Below are positions 8,805 to 18,034 of a stretch of DNA of 64,000 nt, piece after piece. The notes under the pieces were generated by a model. The model saw nothing but the letters and a program-made list of their open reading frames with translations. It ran no database searches and was not told the DNA's origin. Every line of letters starts with the position of its first letter. Positions within the stretch are counted from its first letter, which is position 1. Both the position numbers and the translations under genes were made by a program. Source of the DNA: Tetramitus jugosus (Eukaryota; Heterolobosea; Eutetramitea; Acrasida; Vahlkampfiidae); assembly GCA_937625935.1 (NCBI GenBank), contig OW569348.1, forward strand, positions 372,001 through 436,000, written 5' to 3'.

Positions 8805-10616
8805 TTATTCTTCGAAGAACATTTTGGTGTCCTCTACAATGTCCCATTCATCGTACACGTGATCTGGCATTGACGGGCTGCTTGGTTCATCTTCCTCGGC
8901 TGAGGAAGCTTGGAGCTTGTAGGCCAGTAGTCGTTGTTCTCTGGTGGTTAGGTTGACATTCTTGTCCAACAGGGATTCACTATCGAAGAGCCAGCCCTCT
9001 TTACCACCAAAACAGCTTGAAAACATGTGTGCAATAGTATAGCAATCCTCTTGAGCGCAGTGGAAATGAGGCGAAGTACACTGATGATAGCTGCACTTGT
9101 CCTTGTAGTTGAGATACTTGCCAAGCATCTTGTTCACTTTTGACAGTGTCTCCGCAGGAAGATCCGCCTGGTGCAGAGATAGGAACTTTGGCAGGTCAAG
9201 AATCACATCATAGAGAGCAATGTGATTGAAGTAAAATGAAGTGCCTTCCATTTGGTCAACCTTGTCTTGGAACCACCTGAAACAGCCATTTTCTGCAATT
9301 GGATTATTTGCCAACAATACACACTGCTGTGCTTCCTGTTCTGACGTGACCGACACGAATTGCAAGAAATCTTTCCACAATTGCACATAATCTGTCACAC
9401 CCATATCAGATGGTATACCATGAATGAACCTTCGAGTATAGTCCTCTGTTTTTCGCAAGTAGAGTGGTACTTGATCCTCCAGATTGATAAAACGATGAAA
9501 AGTGTCCACAATTGACTTGCTACTCAGTGAATACTTGATAACAGCCATCTCCAGTGGAAAATAATCACCATTTGACACAACGGCCATCTCAAAATCAACA
9601 ATATGAACAATGTCCAACAATGATCCAGCACGATTGTCCTCAGCACATGAGTTCTGTTGTTCTTCTTGAATGGTTTGATTCAACAGTGGATGAATATCAC
9701 GAATCGAGTAACCCAAACCTCCGTTTGCACCTCTTCCTCTCGATGACTTGCCCTTCCTTTTCATAAAATGAGGAATATCATCCAGTGTCATCAATCGAAC
9801 TTGTAATTCTTCATTTGTGTACTTTGATTTGATCATTTCTCTCAATTGTTCCAATAGTAAGTAGCTATTGTCGACACTACCACCACTATCATCATCCTCT
9901 TTTCCTAATGATGATGATGGTGACTCTACCTTGCTAGATATCTTATTCTTGCTGTTTTTGGATGATAGAGGCAATCGACAAACGACAGGGTGACCTACTC
10001 CAAAATCACCATCATCATCACCATTAGTGGTTGTACGACCACTGTGATACGTGTATCCATAGTCGCCAACATCGTCGTCATCTGAAAAGTAATCCTGATC
10101 TGTTTTCTTCAAGTATTCTTCAAAGGTTGGATACTGTTGTACAAAGCTATTCGTTGTATTACTGATGTTAGTAGTATGATCGATCGAGCTTGTTGTTATT
10201 GTTGTTTTTGTTGTATTGTCATTGCTATCAACATCTTCAGGAGACAATGGTTCCGCTTGCTTGAAGAACTCTTTTTCCTGTAAATCAATTCTTCTTGCTG
10301 TTCCCGCCAATAGATCATTCTCCGATTCGGCGCTCGAAAGAATCGGAACGGAGAATTGAACTGAGCACATGCGTGGGGTGACTTTCTTGCTGTAGACGAT
10401 GCGAACCCTCGTGATGTACTGTGATAGTCCACACGAGTGACATAGCAGTGAGAGCAGAGAAGAGTTTGTGTCCTTGTATTCCAAGTGTTGCATCACTAGA
10501 TAGTGATTCAAGTAGCGTTGCATGTGACGAGTGACATTGTTGTGTCGTTTGTTGTCTGTCATGTCAATGTTGTTGTTTGCATGTTGTTGTATTGTGTTGG
10601 TGATGTTGGATTGCAT
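8805..10616 (-). CDS. Maelstrom-domain protein (RNase H-like fold), no HMG box
   Basis: 603-residue protein whose region from about 337 to 540 matches the Maelstrom (MAEL) domain, a DnaQ/RNase H-like fold that in animals acts in piRNA-guided transposon silencing. The diagnostic E-H-H-C-H-C metal-binding signature can be aligned: E356 (FPLEMAVIKYSL), H374 (TFHRFI), H399 (FIHGIP), C508 and H511 (KCSYHQ), C520 (HFHC). The N-terminus has a CHSCG pair near residues 59-63, then an acidic/Asn-Thr-rich linker, and no HMG box, unlike animal Maelstrom. MAEL-type domains are reported from some protists. Substrate and pathway here are unknown; RNA binding or nuclease activity is inference. It is divergent from the Myb gene, with 257 bp between starts. 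Confidence 0.78.
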   Translation of the reverse strand: MQSNITNTIQQHANNNIDMTDNKRHNNVTRHMQRYLNHYLVMQHLEYKDTNSSLLSLLCHSCGLSQYITRVRIVYSKKVTPRMCSVQFSVPILSSAESENDLLAGTARRIDLQEKEFFKQAEPLSPEDVDSNDNTTKTTITTSSIDHTTNISNTTNSFVQQYPTFEEYLKKTDQDYFSDDDDVGDYGYTYHSGRTTTNGDDDGDFGVGHPVVCRLPLSSKNSKNKISSKVESPSSSLGKEDDDSGGSVDNSYLLLEQLREMIKSKYTNEELQVRLMTLDDIPHFMKRKGKSSRGRGANGGLGYSIRDIHPLLNQTIQEEQQNSCAEDNRAGSLLDIVHIVDFEMAVVSNGDYFPLEMAVIKYSLSSKSIVDTFHRFINLEDQVPLYLRKTEDYTRRFIHGIPSDMGVTDYVQLWKDFLQFVSVTSEQEAQQCVLLANNPIAENGCFRWFQDKVDQMEGTSFYFNHIALYDVILDLPKFLSLHQADLPAETLSKVNKMLGKYLNYKDKCSYHQCTSPHFHCAQEDCYTIAHMFSSCFGGKEGWLFDSESLLDKNVNLTTREQRLLAYKLQASSAEEDEPSSPSMPDHVYDEWDIVEDTKMFFEE

Positions 10617-10873
10617 TTTTGGATTCAGTGTTACTTCTCACCAAAAAACTTTGGGACTTGGCGCGAAAAAGCAATGACTGGAGATTTTTCAAACTACAGT
10701 GATCTAACCCTTAATCAGACAAGAAACGAGAGTTTTTACGGCGGGATTATCAAAACAGGGAGGATTAACATACATGGAACAATCCGGAGACGAGATAATC
10801 GTAAAACCAGAACATGCACTTTCTTGCTCTGGAGTGAAGCGGTGTTTGTCGAGGCCGAAAAACAAACTTAACA
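10617..10873. promoter_or_regulatory. Divergent promoter between Maelstrom and Myb genes, with E2F-like site
   Basis: A 257-bp head-to-head spacer. GGCGCGAAAA at 10660..10669 is the exact reverse complement of the classical E2F site TTTTCGCGCC. It is the best of three such matches seen in divergent promoters of the window. Confidence 0.35.
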
Positions 10874-11848
10874 ATGTCTTATTATCAGGATAACTACCAT
10901 CCAATGAGCTTGGAAAGGAGCGAGACGTATGCCCAGAGGCATGCAGTCAACGAGCGCAATACATCAAGTTCTTACGACGGAGTACTCCGGAATCCTGAAA
11001 AAAATCAGAACTATCATCATTATGACAATTTGCTTGCTCCTGTCAATTGTTGTACCTCGTACACTAACATATCATTTGAAGAGCAGGATAATAGTGGCTG
11101 CTTGTTGAACCAAAGTTCTCCCACCGCTCAGCAGCACACCACGCCACGATATCGGAAACGTCCACTCTCTGCTCTGGAAGAGAGTTATGTGGGTACCAAG
11201 AATTCTCCATCCATCGCAAGTATCACACTTGCTCGGAATATTGATCTTGCTGTTTCCAATGAATATGCACATAAGAAGATGGAATTGGTCTCCAATACTC
11301 CAGCCGAAGCTCGGTTAAATAACCTCGAGGGTATCCCTGAGTCAACAGGGAGGACAGATTACGGTGTTTCATTCCAGGATAGAACTTTGTCAGAGAGGAT
11401 TAATTTAAAACCCCTACTTTGGATCGATCTAGGTGCTGTTTGTCCTAGTTTAGAGCCATCGATAAATGTCACGGACAGAAGGAGTAGTGGCTCTCTATCA
11501 CGCGTATCTCCAGAGAGAAGGGCTGGCAAACAAAAAGTATTTAAATTCAAACCTCATGTATTCAAAGACAAGCAAAGAAAGGTACCTTCATCATCCGAGG
11601 TGAAAGATACTGTTTCCGGTGAAGAATCAGAAGGTTTGTGGACAGGACCTTGGAGCGCTCAAGAGCATGAGTTGTTCTTGAAGGGCTTAAAAGAACGGGG
11701 GAGGTCATGGAAGGTTATTAGCAAGGACTACGTAAGAACGAGGAACCGAGTTCAGGTATCATCTCATGCTCAAAAGTTCTTTCGAAGGATGCACGAGCTT
11801 GGTCAAGTTGTAGAAGAAGCATCTGTGGAACCAATCTCAACAAAGTAA
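10874..11848 (+). CDS. SHAQKYF-class single-repeat Myb transcription factor
   Basis: 324-residue nuclear DNA-binding protein. The Myb repeat lies near the C-terminus (about residues 256-312): GPWSAQEHELFLKGL, then GRSWKVISKDYVRTR, and the class signature VSSHAQKFFRR, a close variant of SHAQKYF. The three spaced tryptophan/aromatic positions typical of a Myb repeat are present. This class is common in plants, Dictyostelium, Entamoeba and ciliates, where it binds DNA as a single repeat. The first 250 residues are Ser/Asn-rich without a recognised domain, with basic patches (RRAGKQKVFKFKPHVFKDKQRK) just before the repeat that could serve in nuclear import. The ATG follows an AAC-rich leader. Targets are unknown. 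Confidence 0.88.
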   Translation: MSYYQDNYHPMSLERSETYAQRHAVNERNTSSSYDGVLRNPEKNQNYHHYDNLLAPVNCCTSYTNISFEEQDNSGCLLNQSSPTAQQHTTPRYRKRPLSALEESYVGTKNSPSIASITLARNIDLAVSNEYAHKKMELVSNTPAEARLNNLEGIPESTGRTDYGVSFQDRTLSERINLKPLLWIDLGAVCPSLEPSINVTDRRSSGSLSRVSPERRAGKQKVFKFKPHVFKDKQRKVPSSSEVKDTVSGEESEGLWTGPWSAQEHELFLKGLKERGRSWKVISKDYVRTRNRVQVSSHAQKFFRRMHELGQVVEEASVEPISTK

Positions 11849-11929
11849 TCAACTCAAATTTCAGTTTTCCACAAAAATAAATTAGTTGGTTTTATCGTAA
11901 TAACGTTCGTTTTATCGTTTTGAACCTAG

Positions 11930-14900
11930 TTAATGGGATGAGTGCGTGGAGGAAGAGCTAGTAAACAAGTTTTGCTCACTTGAGGAATGATCTGCTATCC
12001 TGTTTGCTTTCACCAATCTCTTCTCTATCCTCAAATTAATGTTACCAAAAAATTGTCGTCGTGCATCAGTGGGGATAATGTTGTTTTGGGTTATGTTATT
12101 CTCGATGAGCGGCGAGTATGGTGACAAGGAGAAGGCTGCTGAACCGAATATATCATTCTGAGTGATAAACAATCCATGCTTCCTGCTTTCGAATGTCGCA
12201 TTAATGCCTGCTTCTCGGTTATACTTAACCGTATTGCTCGATATGTTGATATCATCTGAGATTGGATCAATGTTCACACCGAACCTTTGCGCATTAGTAA
12301 TGTGATTATTGATAATAGCTAACAAACCAGTGCTCTTCCTTGCGCGCTTGAGAGGTGAGTGGAATTTGATATAGATATTGTCGAGCAGAGCATCACTGAT
12401 AATATTCTCTGATATAATGGTCGTTCTCAATGTATTGGGCAGTTTGACAATACTTGTGGCATCTAGTGAATTATCCACAAAGATATTTGTATTGTTGCCT
12501 ACAATTTGGTTACCTTCCGATTCGATCGTGGACGATAGCTGGCTAATATGGATTCCATATAAGGAATTGTGCGATATGATGTTGTCTCTTAAGATACAGT
12601 AGCTACCCTGACGCACCATCACCCCCGAGAGTGCACTGCCCGATATCAAATTGCGTTGGAGAACTTCGCAGCAGGCGTTCTCAATTAGGAGATTGGGTCC
12701 TTGTTTAGTACCAATAATTTGGTTAGCAATCAGAGAGATTAAGGGATTCACCTGTTGCAAACTATCATTGTTCGAACCAAAAATCATGACTCCAAACTCA
12801 ACATTGTTGCGAATGGAGTTGCCCAAGAGTGTTACCCTCAACTCAGCGTTAGTAGGTGTCATCACTGAAATGCCATAACGATTATCAAACAGACGGTTGT
12901 TGTTTAGAAGAATCTTGTGCTCGTTGTGGGCTAGTAGTTCGCTGTTTGTCATCTCACAACGAGCGAAAAAGGCTCCCTCCTTATTGTCTGAGAGCGTGTT
13001 ATTAACAATGCTTACTCCACCATTCCAAACAAAAATACCTCTCCTATTCTCTTTGATTTCGTTGTTTTCAACGTGGCAACGCCTCTGTCCCTTGTATTTT
13101 TGGTTGAGTTCATTGAGCTGATCATCAAGGTACGTGTACTCAAAGAGAGCAGTTATCTTTGTGTCTACAAAGTTTTGTTCTTTGGCAACACAAGGCACCA
13201 TTTCACCCAACGAATTGACGTGGCCAACAATATGAATATCGATGGCCCTTACGCAATCAGTGAGCAAATTTTCGTAAATATAAGCCTGTCCATACTCAGA
13301 ACAATAGATACCAATCGCCTTGGCTTCACTTGCTCTGTCTCCATAAATCTTATTTTGATCGATTCGACAGCAAGCATAAGAATGGACATGAATCCCAATA
13401 ATACCATGAACTTGTCGAATGGTATTCGTGGAGATGGATGCACTTGATCCCAGATGTTCTATCATGATATTAGACTTTGAATTATCTTCGAAATAATTAG
13501 AAGAGATGGTCGCGTGTCCACAATTTCTAACCACAATACCATAGTCCACAGCGTTGCTTATAGTATTGTCATGAACGTGAACCCTTGCCATCTCTATGAT
13601 CACTATGTTGTTGGAATTGTCAAATAATCTATTATCGCTAATTTCAGGCGAGCATTCTTGTGAGCAGAGGAGCCCATTTGAGCAGCGCGATAACTGGTTA
13701 AAAAAGAGACAACCAGAGGTTCCTTTGCCCTGAACCAGAATACCGGTATAAGTAGATGCCGATCGCTCATCAGCAAATAACTGACTAAAGATACCAATAA
13801 TATGGTTGTGTGTCACAGTGCAGCGCGAGCCGTCGCTTAGTATGATACCAGCACCCATATACTTTGGATCATCTCGAGTTACAGGATTCAACACATCATT
13901 CTTTTGAATGATGGCATCGAGAAACAGGGCTGCCACTCTAATTGCACAGTATTGAATTCGTTGAAACTTGTTGTATCTAATTTGGACGCTGTGACGGAAC
14001 CACCTGGCCTCTAGCTGACCTGCATTAATTCTTTCCTCCATTGTCAACTGATCAGGTATGCATTCAATACCTTGATAACATCCAACAAACAAATTGTTCA
14101 GAATTTTGACATGAGAGCCGAAACCGAGCTGATAAGAGATTTGGAGTCGAATAGCAGTGACCCGAATATCATCTCTGCGATCTTCAAAGTGAAATTCGTT
14201 ATTCTCAATCTCTGCTTCACAATTCTGTTCCACATGGATACAGTAATATTCCTCTCGTTGATTTAGAGTAGATCTAGGCACCAGAGAGATCCGATTATTC
14301 ACAAGTGTTAACTTTGATTTCTGAGTAGCAAAAATGGTGCAATTCACTACTTCGCATCCAATGATTCTCAACTGTGAAAACCCACTGCAAACAAAGTGGA
14401 TATTCTCCAGCTTGCAATTCTCTAGAGTAATTTTCACATCGCTCTGTATATCCCATCTCATCAACGATGTGAGTCTCTGAGATTTGCTACTTTGGGGACT
14501 GATTGCTTGATTTTCAAACTGGTTGACAAACAATCCACTCTGGTTGCTACTTCGGCAGTGGTGATGATAGAAGGGATGAATTTTCATCGGTCTACCAACA
14601 AAGTACATGTGATGATAACTTAGTTCTAATCCAGTGACCAGGAGTGTCGATCGAATCCGAAAGGGCTTGCTGTATAGATCAATTCTAACGATACCCTCAT
14701 TCTCAGCGACTCCAACACCACTGTAGCGGCCCACACTCGCGACACTATTCCGATGATCATAAGGAACGGATGACCTAATTTTACTGTCAGAGTCGTTTCC
14801 ACCATCGTCGTCCTCCACATCCTGAACAGCTTCATCCTCATTCATATTATAAGCCTGGTCATGTGAAAATAATTCATCACTGGAAGAGGACTGCATCGAT

Positions 14901-17116
14901 GAATGAAAGAACCTATTTCTCTTCACAGCATCATTCACATACCACCACCAGCGATACTGACTTGCATTATTCTTGTATTGATCCACGTGTGTGCATATTA
15001 ATAATATGTTGTTGATTGTCAAGTGATGATGCGAGGAGGCACCGACACCACGAGAGCTACTACTGGCGTCATACGTAGTATAACCACCACTGCCGCGACT
15101 ATCAACAGTCGAAGAGACAGAGAAGGCTTGTATCAACTGAGATCGCATCACAGGATAGTATCGTATGGAGTGAAGGATCGATGAGTTCACAGTTGGTTGC
15201 AATCGAGATCCATGAGATGAACAATTGCTCTTGCTGCACCGATCGTACTCATCATCTTCCTCATTGTCGTCATCACCATCATACTCATCATCAAAGTGAT
15301 CACTCCTTTCGCTGTCAGTGTTTGCAACCGAACGCAATGATTCGGTGCTGTTTATCTGAGTCAGTCTCTTTGATGACAGACTTGGAGATAGTTGAGTTGC
15401 GGGTATAGGAGGATTCATTTGCAAGTCCAACGTACCATAATCAACACTGTTACTACCAAGGTTAAAGGAGTCATTGGAAGCGATGCCAGGGGTCGGAAAT
15501 GATTGATTTCTCAATGACAACAGCTTCGATTTAAACTTTTGTGTTCTTAAGCGCTCATTTCGATAATAGCGATAAAAAACCTTGTGATCAGGATTCATAC
15601 ACGGAATATGAACAAGTAGTTGAGTGTTCATTCGAGGAGGATTGCGGCGACTACGACGATGATGATGATGTGGCACGAGTCCTCGATGATTATGATGAAT
15701 ATTCTGCATGTGATGATGATGATCATCGTCACCATCACTGCTTTGATTCATATTGCCACTAATGCCACTGTTATTGTTATTGTTGTTGTTATGAAAAGAA
15801 GTGGACATCATTGATGTGAGTGTATCCCGATACGAATGATTCATGAATGGTGGACTACTGGCCAAACTTCCCATACTGTTCACATCAAAACTATGAGGAG
15901 CAAACCTGTTGCTTGTTGCTGCTGATGCCGATGCTACTCCAGTGTTGGCATTGACTGTCAGTGGATGACCAGAGTTTGGTAAACTACCAGTGTGGTGCTG
16001 TTGTTGTTGCTGTTGCTGTTGTTGTTGGTGATGATGTGACAATGAACCATGATCCGAGTTCATTGTCGTTGACAAGAGAGAGGAATACGATGCAACACTC
16101 ATCGTATTTATCATGTGAGTCGCTGGTGTACCGACCATGTAAGCCGGTGTAGCAGTCGATGACAATGCTGTTGTCGTTGTGAATGATTCACCTGAATGAT
16201 GATGGTGATGGTGATGATGATGAGTGCTGCTGCCAGTGATACTACCACTACTATCACTACTGCTGCTACCAGCGATACTGCTTTGGCCAATCGGATTAGG
16301 ATTCAATAAATAATGACTATTGTTATTGTTGTTTTCAGTAGTTGTTCGATTGGAATTCCGTTGTTGATGTTCTTGTTCTCGTTGTTGTTGTTGTTGTTGT
16401 TGTGAGTGATTCACATGTTGAGCATGTTGTTGATGTCGTTGTTGTTGTTGTTGTTGTTGCCTGAGAGTGGATGATGATTGAGAGGGAGAAGGTGTGGATG
16501 AACCATACACTGGCACCACGCCTTGTTCCACGAATATTGTTATATTGTATTTTTCCTTGTGATGATACGATGATGTTGATGACAGTGTTTGTTGAGGTAA
16601 CCAACACAATAACCGATTCATGAAGCATTGAATGGTCGGAAAACAAACAATGACTGCATCATCACCACCACCCATCATCGTCATCCTCACTGTACTTTCT
16701 TCTTCTTCGTCATCATTTTGATGATGATGATGATTGAACAAGTCTGAGAAGAGTGGTACTTTGTTATTCATGTCATTGTCATATTCGTCATCGTCATACT
16801 GATCGTCATCTACGTATTCATCATCATCATCATCCTTATCATCATCGTCATTGTATTCTTCTTCATAGTCACCATCATCCTCATCATCATCATTGTTGTT
16901 ATCGTTGTGATAATAGTTGGGATGGGATTGGATCGCACGTTGAATGAGTGGATCACTGGTCACGAAACAGAATATGGTTGCTGTTTTGAGAAGTGACAAT
17001 GGTTTTGATAATGTTGATTTGGATGATGATGTTGATGTCTTTGATTTTCTTCTTGTTGTTGATGTTGATGTTGTTGTTGTGGAGAATGGTGAGTGTTTCT
17101 CTGGTTGGTACCGCAT
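11930..17116 (-). CDS. Large right-handed parallel beta-helix (PbH1/CASH) repeat protein
   Basis: 1728-residue protein. From about residue 900 to 1680 it has continuous short repeats of the PbH1 type: alternating hydrophobic/Asn rungs such as ISDNRLFDNSNNIVI, ISSNYFEDNSKSNIMIE, LRDNIISHNSLYGIHI and ISENIISDALLDNIYI. This is the pattern of FBXO11-like and NosD/CASH beta-helices. The first 900 residues are dominated by polyD/E, polyH, polyQ and polyN/S tracts, with a short ordered island (CFPTIQCFMNRLLCWLP). I see no F-box, zinc finger, signal peptide or membrane segment, so an FBXO11-type ubiquitin-ligase role is not supported. The ATG at 17116 (MRYQPEKH) is the first in the frame. Many beta-helix proteins bind carbohydrates or act as scaffolds; the function here is unknown. 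Confidence 0.75.
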   Translation of the reverse strand: MRYQPEKHSPFSTTTTSTSTTRRKSKTSTSSSKSTLSKPLSLLKTATIFCFVTSDPLIQRAIQSHPNYYHNDNNNDDDEDDGDYEEEYNDDDDKDDDDDEYVDDDQYDDDEYDNDMNNKVPLFSDLFNHHHHQNDDEEEESTVRMTMMGGGDDAVIVCFPTIQCFMNRLLCWLPQQTLSSTSSYHHKEKYNITIFVEQGVVPVYGSSTPSPSQSSSTLRQQQQQQQRHQQHAQHVNHSQQQQQQQREQEHQQRNSNRTTTENNNNNSHYLLNPNPIGQSSIAGSSSSDSSGSITGSSTHHHHHHHHHSGESFTTTTALSSTATPAYMVGTPATHMINTMSVASYSSLLSTTMNSDHGSLSHHHQQQQQQQQQQHHTGSLPNSGHPLTVNANTGVASASAATSNRFAPHSFDVNSMGSLASSPPFMNHSYRDTLTSMMSTSFHNNNNNNNSGISGNMNQSSDGDDDHHHHMQNIHHNHRGLVPHHHHRRSRRNPPRMNTQLLVHIPCMNPDHKVFYRYYRNERLRTQKFKSKLLSLRNQSFPTPGIASNDSFNLGSNSVDYGTLDLQMNPPIPATQLSPSLSSKRLTQINSTESLRSVANTDSERSDHFDDEYDGDDDNEEDDEYDRCSKSNCSSHGSRLQPTVNSSILHSIRYYPVMRSQLIQAFSVSSTVDSRGSGGYTTYDASSSSRGVGASSHHHLTINNILLICTHVDQYKNNASQYRWWWYVNDAVKRNRFFHSSMQSSSSDELFSHDQAYNMNEDEAVQDVEDDDGGNDSDSKIRSSVPYDHRNSVASVGRYSGVGVAENEGIVRIDLYSKPFRIRSTLLVTGLELSYHHMYFVGRPMKIHPFYHHHCRSSNQSGLFVNQFENQAISPQSSKSQRLTSLMRWDIQSDVKITLENCKLENIHFVCSGFSQLRIIGCEVVNCTIFATQKSKLTLVNNRISLVPRSTLNQREEYYCIHVEQNCEAEIENNEFHFEDRRDDIRVTAIRLQISYQLGFGSHVKILNNLFVGCYQGIECIPDQLTMEERINAGQLEARWFRHSVQIRYNKFQRIQYCAIRVAALFLDAIIQKNDVLNPVTRDDPKYMGAGIILSDGSRCTVTHNHIIGIFSQLFADERSASTYTGILVQGKGTSGCLFFNQLSRCSNGLLCSQECSPEISDNRLFDNSNNIVIIEMARVHVHDNTISNAVDYGIVVRNCGHATISSNYFEDNSKSNIMIEHLGSSASISTNTIRQVHGIIGIHVHSYACCRIDQNKIYGDRASEAKAIGIYCSEYGQAYIYENLLTDCVRAIDIHIVGHVNSLGEMVPCVAKEQNFVDTKITALFEYTYLDDQLNELNQKYKGQRRCHVENNEIKENRRGIFVWNGGVSIVNNTLSDNKEGAFFARCEMTNSELLAHNEHKILLNNNRLFDNRYGISVMTPTNAELRVTLLGNSIRNNVEFGVMIFGSNNDSLQQVNPLISLIANQIIGTKQGPNLLIENACCEVLQRNLISGSALSGVMVRQGSYCILRDNIISHNSLYGIHISQLSSTIESEGNQIVGNNTNIFVDNSLDATSIVKLPNTLRTTIISENIISDALLDNIYIKFHSPLKRARKSTGLLAIINNHITNAQRFGVNIDPISDDINISSNTVKYNREAGINATFESRKHGLFITQNDIFGSAAFSLSPYSPLIENNITQNNIIPTDARRQFFGNINLRIEKRLVKANRIADHSSSEQNLFTSSSSTHSSH
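16364..16465 (-). repeat. CAA/CAG repeats coding polyglutamine
   Basis: Two runs of mixed CAA/CAG codons on the minus strand in the N-terminal half of the beta-helix protein, separated by a His/Gln segment. Further Q- and H-coding runs lie at 16000-16035 and 16195-16225. They are in frame and add low-complexity sequence. Confidence 0.75.
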
Positions 17117-17474
17117 GATTTATGATGATGAAAGAAAAAGTGTGCTCTGTTTGGTGTTTTATCTCGTGTGTGCTATGAGCGATGGATATTTCTCTGTTTA
17201 GGTAAAAAGAGGAGAGTGGTTGAATTATTGTGTTGTTTGTTGTTTGTTGTATGAGGTGTTGTGGTGATTGTATGTTTAGAGGAGGTGCCGAGAGCGAACA
17301 CAATCATCATACACGATGTGTGCGTATAAAGTAGTTGTGAAAGCTTTGCTTCTATTTTTTGTCTCTTTTTTTTGATGGTCAAGATTTTTTTTTTACAGTT
17401 GGAAGTCGAAGTTTTTTTGTGTTGGTGCGACGGCGGCTGACAGGATCGCGGCAGGTGACGGCGGAGTTGTATGA
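17117..17474. other. Spacer between the beta-helix gene and the small mitochondrial gene
   Basis: 358 bp without a convincing gene. Both flanking genes are on the minus strand, so it should hold the 3' end of the small gene and the promoter and leader of the beta-helix gene. T-rich on the plus strand near 17355-17395; no repeat or RNA gene was recognised. Confidence 0.5.
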
Positions 17475-17870
17475 TCAGTCAATGAGGTTTACGTTGTCTT
17501 CGTTGATGCCCTCTGGAGGAGGGTCAATCGTTCTGAATTCAAACTTCTCTGAAGGGGGTCTGGTTTCCATTTCTTCCAACCATTCCGGTGTTTCCCCTTC
17601 TGGGTAGTAACCTTCAGCCGTATCGGCACCTGGCATGTATTCGTCATACGGGTCGTAATTGTTATCCATGAGTAATGCATCCGAATGTATTTCTGGGTAG
17701 GGATAAGGTGGTTCTCTGTTCAAGTATTCTGCTACCTTTCCGGGGTCGATTTCTTTGTGTGAGGGACGAGTCAAGGAGAACTTTCTGTGAAGGGGAGGAT
17801 ACAATAGGAGAGTTCTCGGCTTATTCACGATGAAAGTCTGCGTCAAAAGGGATCGAGATGGAAACTTCAT
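17475..17870 (-). CDS. Small predicted mitochondrial protein, function unknown
   Basis: 131 residues starting MKFPSRSLLTQTFIVNKPRT. The first 40 residues are basic and hydroxylated with almost no acidic residues, as in a mitochondrial presequence, with an RKFSLTRPS cleavage-like region. The rest is acidic and proline/tyrosine-rich (REPPYPYPEIHSD, YDPYDEYMPG, PPSEKFEFRTIDPPPEG) with no membrane segment. That composition recalls small accessory subunits of respiratory or ribosomal complexes, but I cannot place it in a family. It sits between HSP70 and the beta-helix gene, all on one strand with separate spacers. Confidence 0.65.
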   Translation of the reverse strand: MKFPSRSLLTQTFIVNKPRTLLLYPPLHRKFSLTRPSHKEIDPGKVAEYLNREPPYPYPEIHSDALLMDNNYDPYDEYMPGADTAEGYYPEGETPEWLEEMETRPPSEKFEFRTIDPPPEGINEDNVNLID

Positions 17871-18034
17871 GTTTTTGATTGTTCTTTTCTTAATTGTATT
17901 TCATGATCAATAACGTCAAGGTTGCAAGGTTCTCACAGTGTATTCATAGATCGAAGAAGAAGTAAAAATAGGACCTATTGGTTTTGCATCATTTTATCAT
18001 ATTTATTTACAAGGAGTGTTTTGATTACTATCCC

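Noticed and set aside
10317-10356. Imperfect inverted repeat (ATTCTCCGATTC ... GAATCGGAACGGAGAAT)
   Set aside because: It lies within the Maelstrom-gene coding sequence and has a 5-base bulge in one arm. No sign of an attachment site, terminator or transposon end.
16000-16470. Dense short tandem repeats that could suggest a CRISPR or minisatellite array
   Set aside because: The units are in-frame trinucleotides (CAA/CAG, CAT) coding Q and H tracts; there are no regular spacers.
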